Counted from the first letter of the stretch, positions 1-7,031 are shown. The stretch: DNA of 10,237 nucleotides from UBA2256 sp964453055 (GCA_964453055.1 CAYVOD010000061.1:1-10237); one strand, 5' to 3'. A program made the numbers and translations. Notes: generated from the sequence alone by a model not told the origin.

Positions 1-1308
1 GCCGGGGAAGTAGAAGATCCTGTTTTTCAAGGTGTCGGGAAGATATTGCTGGGCCGTCCAATGGTCCTTGTACGCATGGGGATACCTGTAACCCTCGCCA
101 TGGCCGAAACCCTGGGAGTCCCTGTTGGCGTCCTTGAGGTGATTGGGAACCTCGGCCGCCTCTTCCTCCACCGCTTTCTTGGCGTCGAAATATCCCATGA
201 GAGAGTTCGACTTGGGGCAGGTGGCAAGGTAAAGCGCGGCCAGGCTGAGATGGTATTGACCTTCGGGGAGGCCGATGCGGTCAAAGGACTGTGCACAAGA
301 GTGTACTACTTGAATCGCGGATGGATCGGCTAAGCCCACATCTTCTGCGGCGGAGATAAGCATCCGGCGGAAAATGAAGGAGGGGTCCTCTCCCGCATAG
401 ACCATGCGGGCCAGCCAGTAAAGGGCCGCGTCGGGATCCGAGCCCCTGAGGCTCTTTATGAAGGCGCTGATAGTGTCGTAGTGGTAATCCCCGTCCTTGT
501 CGTAGAGCACTACCCGGCGCTGTATGCTTTCCTCGGCCGTTCCCATGTCGACATAGACGCGGGTGCCGGGCTCAGGCGGCCAGGCATCAACCGAGGTTTC
601 CACAGCCAGCTCGAGTGCGTTCAAGAGGCTTCGGGCGTCCCCGTCGGCGCTGCGAATCAGGTGTTCCAGGGCTCCTTGTTCGAAATCCACATCGTAGGCC
701 CCGTAGCCGCGTTCAGTATCCGAGAGCGCGAAGCGAGCCACCGCCTTGAGGTCCGCTTCCTCCAGCGGCTTGAGGAGGAATACCCTGGATCTGGACACCA
801 GCGCCCGGTTCACCTCGAAAAAGGGATTCTCGGTAGTCGCTCCGATCAGCACCACCGTGCCGTTTTCCACCCAGGGCAGGAGGGCGTCCTGCTGGCTCTT
901 ATTCCATCGGTGGACTTCGTCTACGAAGAGAATGGTCTTGAGGGAGTAGAGTTCGTAGTGGTGCCGGGCCTTGTCGATTGCCTCGCGCAGCTCGCCGACC
1001 CCCGAAAGCACGGCGTTGAGGGCGATGAATGCGCTCCTGGTGCTGTTGGCGATGATCCGCGCCAGGGTAGTCTTGCCCGTGCCCGGAGGGCCCGAGAGAA
1101 TAATCGAGGATAGCTGGTCTTTCTGGATCGCCCGGCGCAAAAGCCGTCCCGGGCCGACAATATGTTCCTGGCCTATGAACTCGTCCAGGCTGCGGGGCCG
1201 AAGCCGCGAGGCGAGGGGTTCGCGAGATCCGGCCAAACCTTTCGAGGAGCCAGAGGCGTCCCTGCCAGAAGGCGCCGCGAAGAGAGGGTTCGATTTCTCC
1301 TTGGCCAT
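1..1308 (-). CDS. rarA: RarA (MgsA) replication-associated AAA+ ATPase, C-terminus cut by window edge
   Basis: RarA is a clamp-loader-like AAA+ ATPase that acts in the cytoplasm at stalled replication forks and gaps, usually as a tetramer interacting with SSB. Reading down from ATG 1308 gives 436 codons without a stop. The Walker A motif GPPGTGKT is at residues 73-80 and Walker B with the family signature (LFVDEVHRWNK) at about 127-137. The sensor-1 stretch GATTEN is near 156-161, followed by NPFFEVN and an SRSRVF arginine-finger region. The C-terminal tetramerisation part ends in YRYPHAYKDHW and QQYLPDTLKNRIFYFPG, which in E. coli-length RarA (about 447 aa) lies close to the end, so little may be missing unless this lineage carries a C-terminal extension. 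The start lies 1 base after the stop of the upstream lipoprotein gene and has only a weak GAG as ribosome site, so translational coupling is likely. Identity is secure. Confidence 0.95.
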   Translation of the reverse strand, partial: MAKEKSNPLFAAPSGRDASGSSKGLAGSREPLASRLRPRSLDEFIGQEHIVGPGRLLRRAIQKDQLSSIILSGPPGTGKTTLARIIANSTRSAFIALNAVLSGVGELREAIDKARHHYELYSLKTILFVDEVHRWNKSQQDALLPWVENGTVVLIGATTENPFFEVNRALVSRSRVFLLKPLEEADLKAVARFALSDTERGYGAYDVDFEQGALEHLIRSADGDARSLLNALELAVETSVDAWPPEPGTRVYVDMGTAEESIQRRVVLYDKDGDYHYDTISAFIKSLRGSDPDAALYWLARMVYAGEDPSFIFRRMLISAAEDVGLADPSAIQVVHSCAQSFDRIGLPEGQYHLSLAALYLATCPKSNSLMGYFDAKKAVEEEAAEVPNHLKDANRDSQGFGHGEGYRYPHAYKDHWTAQQYLPDTLKNRIFYFPG

Positions 1309-1309
1309 C

Positions 1310-2431
1310 TTACTCGGCCGACCAGCCCGACCAGCTGCCGGATGAATATTTATTGGAGTACAGGGCGTAGCTTGTGCTGGTGCCCTGGGACGCCAGGCCT
1401 ATCAGGATTTCGTTCCCCGTGGAAGCGCTGTGCACGGTCAATACTGACTTGCCGTAGATGGTCGTCGTGTAAGCGCTGGCCGGGGTTCCGAAGGCCGTGG
1501 CCGAATCGTCCCCGTCGATGGCGGTCGAGCTGCCGGTGTTGAATTCGTAATACCCCGTGCTCCCGTGGGCGACGAGAAGCCTGTACACTCCGGCGCCGGG
1601 GGTGGTTTCGACCTCGGCGACCATGCCCAGGGCCTGCTTGGCTTTGACCGTTTTGGCGGCGCTCCAGGAGCCGTTCCAGGTGTATAGATACCCGTCCTTG
1701 GTACTCAGGTGGATATTCCCGGCATTGTCCGCGGCGATGCCGCCAAAGCTCTTGTCGCCGGCAGGGGTCGCGTCCGTCCAGGAGGGGTCAGTTTCAGCGG
1801 TCGCTGTATAGACCTTCGAGGAAATCGGCGCGAGGTAGTTGGTTCCGTCCCAGGCTACGCCGAGCAGGGGCGAAGCGAGATTTGCCAATGTCGTCGACGC
1901 GAAAGCGGCAATTCCATTGGAATAGTGGAGGCCGTACTTGATCGAATCGCCCGTTCCGGCGTGGGCCAGGGCGAAAAGCTTGCCGTTGGCGAAATAAAGT
2001 TCGTCCAGGCTCAGGCCGGCTAGGCTGCCAAGGGGAATGGCGGTCCAGGTCGCTCCGGCCGCCGTTCCCTTATAAACCGCCAAAGCGCTATTTTCCTCCA
2101 CCGCGGCGTAGACGGCGAATCCTGCGGGATCCGACGCGAGGCTATAGGAGTAGTAATCGCTGTTTCCATCGACCGGAAGCACCTTCCAATCGCCGGAGGC
2201 TATTGGCCTGTACCAGATCTTCGCCATAACCGCGTAATAATTGGTCCCGTCGTCTCCCAGGGCTTTGACCGTCGCGTTCTTGAAAATCTCGGTGCCCACC
2301 TGGCGCACCTCGGTCTGGATATCGTCGAACACGTGGAATGTATTGTCGCAGGACCATAAGGCAGCGCTCGACGCGAAGACCGCGAGGGCCGCCGCGACGA
2401 GGATCAGGCTTTTTCGCTTCCGTAGTTTCAT
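1310..2431 (-). CDS. Lipoprotein, beta-rich (propeller-like), unknown function
   Basis: This 373-aa protein has a lipoprotein signal: a basic n-region (KLRKRK), a hydrophobic core at about residues 9-26 and a lipobox-like LWSC with cysteine 28, so it should be lipid-anchored in the inner or outer membrane. The rest is rich in G, S, T, Y and W. It contains repeated short segments such as GTNYYAV, GTNYLAP, DGYLYTWNGSW and SSGSWSGW that alternate like the blades of a beta-propeller (BNR or WD-like). I recognise no catalytic motif and no named family. An AGGAG ribosome site at 2440-2444 overlaps the stop of the preceding barrel gene, 8 bases before the ATG. It is the middle gene of the barrel-lipoprotein-rarA operon. 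A role at the cell surface with the barrel protein is inference from order alone. The coding call is secure; the propeller fold is moderate. Confidence 0.88.
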   Translation of the reverse strand: MKLRKRKSLILVAAALAVFASSAALWSCDNTFHVFDDIQTEVRQVGTEIFKNATVKALGDDGTNYYAVMAKIWYRPIASGDWKVLPVDGNSDYYSYSLASDPAGFAVYAAVEENSALAVYKGTAAGATWTAIPLGSLAGLSLDELYFANGKLFALAHAGTGDSIKYGLHYSNGIAAFASTTLANLASPLLGVAWDGTNYLAPISSKVYTATAETDPSWTDATPAGDKSFGGIAADNAGNIHLSTKDGYLYTWNGSWSAAKTVKAKQALGMVAEVETTPGAGVYRLLVAHGSTGYYEFNTGSSTAIDGDDSATAFGTPASAYTTTIYGKSVLTVHSASTGNEILIGLASQGTSTSYALYSNKYSSGSWSGWSAE

Positions 2432-2442
2432 GTTTCTAGCTC

Positions 2443-3042
2443 CTAGAAATGATACAGGGCGCCAAGGGATAGTTCGAGGAAGTTGCCGTACCTGGTATAG
2501 GCCGCTTCGGTGCCGAAATGGATTTCAGGAATGAGCCACCAATAGACTTGGCCGCCAAGACTCCACGCGTCGGTAATCTGCAAGTAGGCGCCGCCTCCTG
2601 CCTTTGCGAATGGGCTGATGACCCCGTTGCCCGAGAGCCGCATGATGACGAAGCCCAGGTCGCCGCCCACCGAGGCTTCGATCGATCCTTTGCCGAACCA
2701 ATACCCGGTCCTGAAGCTCAAGGGAGCCATAAAGAGGTTCCTGCCGCCGATAGTGCCGTTATAGGCTCCGCTAAGGGCTCCGCCTATGGTGAAACTGTCC
2801 CCGAGAAAGTATTGATACCCTATGTTGAGCGACGCTCCGATGCCCAGGGGATTCGGATCCCCCGGGGTGGGGGAGGCGGGGACGATGAAGAGGGGTACTC
2901 CAGCGCCGATGTTGATCGAGAGGAGTTGGCTGCCCTTCCGGTGGAGGCCCCCGAAAAGAGGATTCTCCTGGATATCCTGGGCGGCCAGGGGCAGTACTGA
3001 AACGAGGGCGATAAGCGCAAAGACGGCTAGACTCTTCTTCAT
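2443..3042 (-). CDS. Outer-membrane beta-barrel protein, function unknown
   Basis: Starting at ATG 3042 the protein has 199 aa with a Sec signal peptide (MKKSLAVFAL then a hydrophobic run, likely cleaved near residue 21 at PLAAQ). The mature part alternates polar and hydrophobic residues with many glycines and aromatics (LSINIGAGVPLFIV, GASLNIGYQYF, FTIGGALSGAYNG, SIEASVGGDLGFV, LELSLGALYHF). It ends in a C-terminal phenylalanine, the usual barrel-assembly signal. The size suits an 8- to 10-strand barrel. The start is chosen because GGAGGAAGG abuts ATG 3042 (GGAGG at 3047-3051). The in-frame ATG at 3072 lies inside a predicted -10 box and would add ten residues before the signal peptide. It is the first gene of a three-gene operon, 11 bases before the lipoprotein. 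The specific role (porin, adhesin or structural) cannot be told. Confidence 0.88.
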   Translation of the reverse strand: MKKSLAVFALIALVSVLPLAAQDIQENPLFGGLHRKGSQLLSINIGAGVPLFIVPASPTPGDPNPLGIGASLNIGYQYFLGDSFTIGGALSGAYNGTIGGRNLFMAPLSFRTGYWFGKGSIEASVGGDLGFVIMRLSGNGVISPFAKAGGGAYLQITDAWSLGGQVYWWLIPEIHFGTEAAYTRYGNFLELSLGALYHF

Positions 3043-3210
3043 CCTTCCTCCAGAAGCTGTTCCGCGAATCATGATAGCACGGCGAGCGGTTCTTCTCTAC
3101 GGGGAAACGCGAAAAGGCCGCCCCCGCGCGGTATCGGCTCGCCTGGCTTTCTTTAGCCCCACGGCTCTCCTTGCTCAATTCAACCCCCGCTCGCCGCGCC
3201 AGGCGCATCT
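3043..3210. other. Intergenic region between two minus-strand genes; GC-rich repeats
   Basis: This 168-base gap lies between the 189-aa gene and the barrel operon. Besides the predicted promoter at 3071-3079, it holds a weak terminator-like hairpin read on the minus strand (arms at 3128-3131 and 3118-3121) followed by CCTTTT, which could end transcription of the 3211-3780 gene. The motif GGCTCGCCTGGC occurs at 3136-3147 and again at 3221-3232 just inside the upstream gene. I see no small ORF with a ribosome site and no RNA gene. Confidence 0.4.
3071..3079 (-). promoter_or_regulatory. Predicted extended -10 promoter of the barrel-lipoprotein-rarA operon
   Basis: On the minus strand the sequence reads TGCTATCAT: an extended -10 (TGn) followed by TATCAT, 5 of 6 bases of TATAAT. 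Transcription would begin near 3064, giving a leader of about 22 bases that contains the GGAGG ribosome site and ATG 3042. No good -35 hexamer sits 16-18 bases upstream (TAGAGA at 3094-3099), which is typical of extended -10 promoters. Prediction from sequence only. Confidence 0.45.
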
Positions 3211-3233
3211 TCAGCTGCCCGGCTCGCCTGGCG
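3197..3233. repeat. 9-bp perfect inverted repeat at the 3' end of the 189-aa gene
   Basis: CGCCAGGCG at 3197-3205 is the exact reverse complement of CGCCTGGCG at 3225-3233, with a 19-base loop. Each arm is itself a near-palindrome. It spans the stop codon (3211-3213) of the 189-aa gene. No run of T follows on the minus strand, so it is not a classical intrinsic terminator. It may be an mRNA 3' stem or chance in GC-rich DNA. Confidence 0.4.
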
Positions 3234-3780
3234 TCTTATTAGGTCCCCGGGAGCCCCTGATCCTGGCCGCCCTATGAAGGAGCTTCCAGGCGGCGCAGCC
3301 CCAGGCGGCGCTCGGCGAGTCTACCTCCAGCAGCAGAACCTGTAGGTTCGAAAAGGAAAAAGCTTCGACGGGCCCCGGGGTAACATCATTTCCCATAAAA
3401 AAGCCTAGCCCCGGGCAAATCGGCGGATCGACATACTCCTTCAGCCCAGCTTGAGCGCCTAGGAGCATAGCTTTTTTTACCGGCCCGCCGGGCAGATCCT
3501 CCAAAGGGACCAGATAGGAGCCTTTCCCGACGCGGCGGATCGAGCCAAAGCGCAGCCGTTCGGGGAGCCCTGAAAAAAGGCCCTGGGCTTCATTTTTGAA
3601 GCGCCTGACGAGTTCCTTCCTCGATGCCGGCGCCCCGGTCTCGAAAAATCCGATATATATTCCATCGGGCATGGCTAGGCCCTCCGGCGGGCCGAGTATC
3701 GCCGGAGACCTTCTTTTGATAGCGGCCACTTGGGCGAGGATGTTCCCCCCGGGAACGAGGGCCATGGCGAAAAACCTCAT
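3211..3780 (-). CDS. Unknown protein, possibly a degenerate 2H-phosphoesterase (LigT-like) fold
   Basis: I do not recognise this 189-aa cytosolic protein with confidence. Its pattern is suggestive of the 2'-5' RNA ligase (LigT/2H) family: an opening strand FFAMALVPGGNILAQVAAIKRR, then PDGIYIGFFETG where the family has P-x-x-L-H-x-T, a central amphipathic helix KELVRRFKNEAQGLF, then CPGLGFFMG where the second HxT is expected, and FSFSNLQVLLLEVDS like the closing strand. Both active-site histidines would be replaced (Y42 and G124 by rough alignment), so any 2H activity should be lost. The start at ATG 3780 follows AAGGAG (3785-3790); the in-frame GTG at 3798 lies upstream of that site and is less likely. 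It is divergent from the 3861 operon with 80 bases between starts. The last 20 residues are low-complexity and basic. Family assignment is tentative; that it is coding is likely. Confidence 0.7.
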   Translation of the reverse strand: MRFFAMALVPGGNILAQVAAIKRRSPAILGPPEGLAMPDGIYIGFFETGAPASRKELVRRFKNEAQGLFSGLPERLRFGSIRRVGKGSYLVPLEDLPGGPVKKAMLLGAQAGLKEYVDPPICPGLGFFMGNDVTPGPVEAFSFSNLQVLLLEVDSPSAAWGCAAWKLLHRAARIRGSRGPNKTPGEPGS

Positions 3781-3820
3781 TCTTCTCCTTGCTTTCACTG
3801 TAGAACGATGGAGGATTTCA

Positions 3821-3829
3821 TGGTACTAT
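3821..3829 (+). promoter_or_regulatory. Possible extended -10 promoter for the 3861-6320 operon
   Basis: TGGTACTAT combines a TGn element with a -10-like TACTAT (4 of 6 bases). Transcription would start near 3836, leaving a 25-base leader with the AAAGGTGG ribosome site (3847-3854) before ATG 3861. No convincing -35 hexamer is present. The same 80-base region must also hold the promoter of the divergent 3211-3780 gene, for which I see only an isolated TTGAAT (3828-3833, minus strand). Confidence 0.3.
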
Positions 3830-3860
3830 TCAACTTGAGTATCAGTAAAGGTGGACGAAT

Positions 3861-4631
3861 ATGGAACCTAAGGTAGAGGCACTGACCAACTTCTTGAAAA
3901 CCACGATTTCCGCCTGGAACCACGTCGAGTGCATCACCGTAGACCCGCGGTCGGAAATCTTCGCCTACGACCCCTATTTCGCCCTGGTCATCGACGTATA
4001 CTGCAACGGCAAGGTGCCGCCCGCCGGCAAGAGAAGGGATGCCTTCGGCGACCCAGGAGATTTCGAGACGGCGGCTGGAAGGACGAAGGACAGGTTTTTC
4101 CTTCAAGAAATGCCCATACGCATCGAATATAAAAACATCGCCCTGATGAATACCCTTATTGGCAATCCAACCCGCCACCTGAAACTCCTCAAGAATTCGG
4201 GCACCTATCCCTTCTATCGACTTAAAAACAACAAGGTCATCTATGATGCCACGGGCTGGGTGACCGGCGTTCGCAAAACCCTGGACGATTTTCCCGACGC
4301 CGCCTGGGAAGCCCTGAGGGATAATTTTTCAGCGAAAATGGAACATTATCTCTCGGACATGGGCGCAGCTTCCTTCTCCGGCGACAAGTTTTTCCTCCTT
4401 CTATCCGAGTCAGGTTTTCTTCGCTTCGCCGCCGCCAGCGTATTCATGGTGAATCGCCAGTTTGAGCCTTCCCACAGGGATTACGAAGCCCACCTCAAGA
4501 AGCTCCCTTCCGTCCCAGAGGGTTTTTGGGCGATCTGGGACGCTCTCCTTCAGAAGGAAAGGGAAATCCCTCCCACCAAACGCTTCGAATTCGCCCGAGT
4601 TCTCGCGCAATCGGTGCTCTCCCTCGGCTAG
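3861..4631 (+). CDS. Nucleotidyltransferase-superfamily-like protein (DUF4037-like), function unknown
   Basis: This 256-aa soluble protein starts after a good ribosome site (AAAGGTGG, 6 bases before ATG). The C-terminal half resembles the substrate-binding helical part of nucleotidyltransferase-superfamily proteins such as DUF4037: NNKVIYDATGWVTGVRKTLDDFPDAAWEAL (about 123-152) follows the common xxYDPTGxL..yP pattern, and AASVFMVNRQFEPSHRDYEAHLKKLP (about 191-215) resembles the LNRRFEPxxK helix. In the N-terminal half the usual GSxxxG-D-x-D active site is not visible. Only a strand YFALVIDVYC (D45) and PIRIEYK (E89) remain as candidate acidic positions, so catalysis is doubtful. The stop is in the same reading frame as the next gene and 15 bases before its ATG, so the two are surely co-transcribed. 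The family call is from remembered motif patterns and needs a profile search. Confidence 0.75.
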   Translation: MEPKVEALTNFLKTTISAWNHVECITVDPRSEIFAYDPYFALVIDVYCNGKVPPAGKRRDAFGDPGDFETAAGRTKDRFFLQEMPIRIEYKNIALMNTLIGNPTRHLKLLKNSGTYPFYRLKNNKVIYDATGWVTGVRKTLDDFPDAAWEALRDNFSAKMEHYLSDMGAASFSGDKFFLLLSESGFLRFAAASVFMVNRQFEPSHRDYEAHLKKLPSVPEGFWAIWDALLQKEREIPPTKRFEFARVLAQSVLSLG

Positions 4632-4646
4632 GCAAGAACCGCTTCT

Positions 4647-6320
4647 ATGATCATTACGAACTTTCGCAGGAACAAGGCGCTCCGCGCGAGCTTCTTGTTT
4701 TTACCGCTAGCGCTCTTCCTCTCCCTCTATTCCTGCGGCCCCAAGACCGTTACGGCTTTTTCCTGGACCTCCCCGGAAGGCAAGCCGCTCGAATTCACCC
4801 AAGCGAAAGGATTTCCGGAAGGCCAGGAAAATCGCTTCGGACCCGGCAGAGAACGCAACAGCTTCAGGCTAGCGAAGCCCCTGACCGCGCCCGGCGGCTA
4901 CATGCTGGCGGCGGAGATAAACGCCTCGATAGATGGCATCGTGCTGGGATTCTCGCTTGGCGCGGACCTGAACAAACTTGGCGAAGAAGTGCGTTTCCTC
5001 GCGTCCAAGGGCAAGACTCGTTTTTATCTCAGCCTTCCCGACGGGAGGAGCCTCGGAGCGCTGAGCCTGAGCATCGGCGCAGGCTCCCTGGAGAAGGGCG
5101 GAGATTTCGAGGAAATGGCCCGCCTCGATAGCCTGGCGATACTGCCCGCTTTCGTGGGTTTTGAGAAAGTAAAGGACGGGTATAGGGTTTCCGACGGAAT
5201 TTCGGTTAAAAAACCAGAGTCCGGCCCCAGCAGCATCGGCATCAAGAAACCACTGGCGAACTTCGGGACCGGAAGCGGCCCTGTACTCGTGCTGCGCTAT
5301 CGGGAAAGGGCGGAGCTTGACATAGTCATCGAGGCCGGGACCAAGATCCTCGCCCGGTGCATGAGCTCTAAAAGGGAAGTCCGCATCCCTCTTTCAGCCC
5401 TCGGGAATCCAGAGTCGCTCCCCAGTATTCAGATAACCGCACCCGAGGCCGTCGCCCTCGAATCGGCCTTCATCGAATCGGCTTCCGCCGACCAGGCCGC
5501 TCTCGCCGATACGGGAACTCTCCTCTTCGGCGAAGGCCCAGGCCAGGGCGAGGAGTTCCTCTGGTATCGCTGGGACCTTCTTCCTTCAGTGATTCTCTTC
5601 GATTTCAAGGACTACGCCATACAAGACGCATATTTAAAACGCCTGGCTTTTTTCGTTGAAAAAAAGGGATTTGTCGGCAGACTCGCCCCCGACCAGGAGA
5701 TCGCACCCCTGCACGGATGGAATGCCCATGATTACAAGGCCGAGGATTTGGCTAGATTCTTTGCCCTGGCGGAAAAACAACGCTTCCCCCTCAATCAGGA
5801 AGAGTTGCGGCTTCGCGACTTTCTTTTGGAGCGGGGGGTGATCCACGAACGAGCCGGGGGATACGGCTTCTCCGAGAATGCCGCGATCATCTCCATAAGT
5901 AGGGAATCCGCTGATTATCTAAGAAGGACCTTCCTCACCCATGAAGCATCCCACGCGCTGTTTTTCGCCGATTCCCGATACCGCGCCTTCTGCATCGAGC
6001 TTTGGAACGGCATGGGCGAGGAAGAGAAGTGGTTCTGGAAGCTTTATTTCGGCTGGATGAACTACAACACCGCCAGTTCCTATCTCATGGCCAACGAGGT
6101 CCAGGCCTATCTGGTCCAACAGGCGCCCGGAAGGGCCGGTGAATATTTTACCGAAACCCTCGTAGGAAGGCTCCTGGAAAACCATCCAGAGCTGGAAGAG
6201 AAGATTGCCCAGTACATGGAGGACTATTCGGGGAGTTTTGAACAGAGGGCAGGAGTCCTGGATACCTGGCTGCGTTCCAATTATGGCTTTAAGGCAGGAA
6301 GCATTTATTTTTTACGCTAG
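4647..6320 (+). CDS. Lipoprotein with C-terminal HExxH putative zinc peptidase domain
   Basis: The 557-aa product begins with a basic n-region (NFRRNKALRAS), a hydrophobic core (residues 16-29) and a lipobox-like SLYSC with cysteine 30, so it should be a membrane-anchored envelope lipoprotein. Residues about 31-300 are a beta-rich region without a recognised domain. The C-terminal third holds FLTHEASHALFF with H432, E433 and H436 as a zinc-binding HExxH helix, and ANEVQAYLVQQ with E484, a good candidate for the third ligand as in gluzincin-type peptidases. The spacing of 47 residues between H436 and E484 is plausible for that clan. The substrate is unknown; extracytoplasmic protein or peptide cleavage is inferred. 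No clear ribosome site precedes ATG 4647, and the upstream in-frame codon run meets the preceding gene's stop, so translation probably depends on coupling. Coding is certain; peptidase activity is moderate. Confidence 0.85.
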   Translation: MIITNFRRNKALRASFLFLPLALFLSLYSCGPKTVTAFSWTSPEGKPLEFTQAKGFPEGQENRFGPGRERNSFRLAKPLTAPGGYMLAAEINASIDGIVLGFSLGADLNKLGEEVRFLASKGKTRFYLSLPDGRSLGALSLSIGAGSLEKGGDFEEMARLDSLAILPAFVGFEKVKDGYRVSDGISVKKPESGPSSIGIKKPLANFGTGSGPVLVLRYRERAELDIVIEAGTKILARCMSSKREVRIPLSALGNPESLPSIQITAPEAVALESAFIESASADQAALADTGTLLFGEGPGQGEEFLWYRWDLLPSVILFDFKDYAIQDAYLKRLAFFVEKKGFVGRLAPDQEIAPLHGWNAHDYKAEDLARFFALAEKQRFPLNQEELRLRDFLLERGVIHERAGGYGFSENAAIISISRESADYLRRTFLTHEASHALFFADSRYRAFCIELWNGMGEEEKWFWKLYFGWMNYNTASSYLMANEVQAYLVQQAPGRAGEYFTETLVGRLLENHPELEEKIAQYMEDYSGSFEQRAGVLDTWLRSNYGFKAGSIYFLR

Positions 6321-6374
6321 TATCCGAAGGATAAGATCCGGATCATCCAGATACGAAGAATCGAGATCGTCTGA

Positions 6375-6395
6375 ATCCCGGACGGAAGCCGGGAT
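6375..6395. terminator. Hairpin between convergent genes, possible bidirectional terminator
   Basis: ATCCCGG (6375-6381) pairs perfectly with CCGGGAT (6389-6395) across a 7-base loop. It lies in the 87-base gap between the plus-strand stop at 6320 and the minus-strand stop at 6408. There is no T-run on either side, so termination efficiency is uncertain. A 10-base palindrome GATCCGGATC (6335-6344) lies just to the left in the same gap. Confidence 0.45.
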
Positions 6396-6407
6396 ACTCC
6401 TTGGATC

Positions 6408-7031
6408 TTAGACTAAATCGAAGTATTCGAATACTTTTCTATACAGTTCAAAGTATTCTGAACGAGCAAATTGATCTATTTTTTCCTCGGGAAGGGATTC
6501 GAGGAGCCTATCCAAATAGCCGAGTAGTTTTTTCATGTCCTGAAACAAGGTTTCGGGCATTGCCGAAGCCTTGGCTTCCTGGGTTGTCTTGGCTTCACCA
6601 GGGCCGGAGGCCTGGCTCAAGCCTGGCGCAGAAGCTGTCTGGGTGACCGCTTCGTCATAGCTGTTCTTTAAGTCGCTGAGCTCCGTCTTTATTGAGCGAA
6701 GCTCGGAGGCGATTCGTGACAGAAGGGCGGGGTCTTCGAATTCGCGCCTGGTTTTTTCCTGGTTTTCCTTTTTGACCGAGGGCGGCTCGCAAGGGATTTC
6801 CTCGATCATTGCTTCTTGAGCCTGAGATTCGCCTACATCTTCAGGGGAGAGGAAATCGCCCTCCTCCTCGCTCTGAAGACTCCCTCCGCGTTCCAGGAAA
6901 CGGCCGTCCTGCTGGTCAAGGGCAGAAAGCATGCCCTCCAGGTCTTCGGGGCTGACAAAGGCTCCCTCGTCAGCGAGGGTTCCCGGCTTTTCCCAAGCTG
7001 GGTCGATGTAGTCTTCTTTTTGTTGTCCCAC
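6408..7031 (-). CDS. Acidic coiled-coil protein, function unknown, conserved-looking C-terminal helix
   Basis: From a GTG at 7031 this gives 207 aa, hydrophilic and strongly acidic, with no signal peptide or membrane segment. Two short SPED motifs (FVSPEDLEGML at about 25-35 and FLSPEDVGES at about 60-69) form a loose internal repeat. A heptad-like helix ALLSRIASELRSIKTELSDLK lies at about 102-122, then a low-complexity linker, then a C-terminal helical part ending LPEEKIDQFARSEYFELYRK and FEYFDLV. I do not recognise the family. The reading frame stays open upstream to an ATG at 7151, but a near-perfect promoter with TATAAT lies within that extension (7057-7062), so the transcript cannot contain ATG 7151 or 7058. 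GTG 7031 is preceded by CGGGAG at 7040-7045, 8 bases away. It may be a scaffold or regulatory protein; the neighbouring divergent gene encodes a division protein. Confidence 0.8.
   Translation of the reverse strand: MGQQKEDYIDPAWEKPGTLADEGAFVSPEDLEGMLSALDQQDGRFLERGGSLQSEEEGDFLSPEDVGESQAQEAMIEEIPCEPPSVKKENQEKTRREFEDPALLSRIASELRSIKTELSDLKNSYDEAVTQTASAPGLSQASGPGEAKTTQEAKASAMPETLFQDMKKLLGYLDRLLESLPEEKIDQFARSEYFELYRKVFEYFDLV

Noticed and set aside
481..1113. A 210-codon open frame on the plus strand opposite rarA
   Set aside because: It is antisense to the well-conserved RarA ATPase domain, has no ribosome site, and its product has no recognisable pattern; it is a GC-rich shadow frame.
2518..3000. 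A 160-codon plus-strand frame opposite the barrel gene
   Set aside because: The minus-strand frame has a signal peptide, barrel pattern and strong ribosome site; the plus-strand product is low-complexity and lacks a start signal.
3118..3131. Hairpin followed by CCTTTT on the minus strand as an intrinsic terminator
   Set aside because: The stem is only 4 bp and the T-run is short, so it is mentioned only as a weak possibility within the intergenic entry.
2771..3208. A 145-codon minus-strand frame overlapping the barrel gene and the intergenic region
   Set aside because: It is out of frame with the barrel gene, rich in R, P and S as expected of shadow frames, and has no matching family.
4526..5131. 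A 201-codon plus-strand frame bridging the two genes of the 3861-6320 operon
   Set aside because: It overlaps both genes in another frame and reads as an arginine- and proline-rich shadow product; a frameshift is not needed because both genes are intact.
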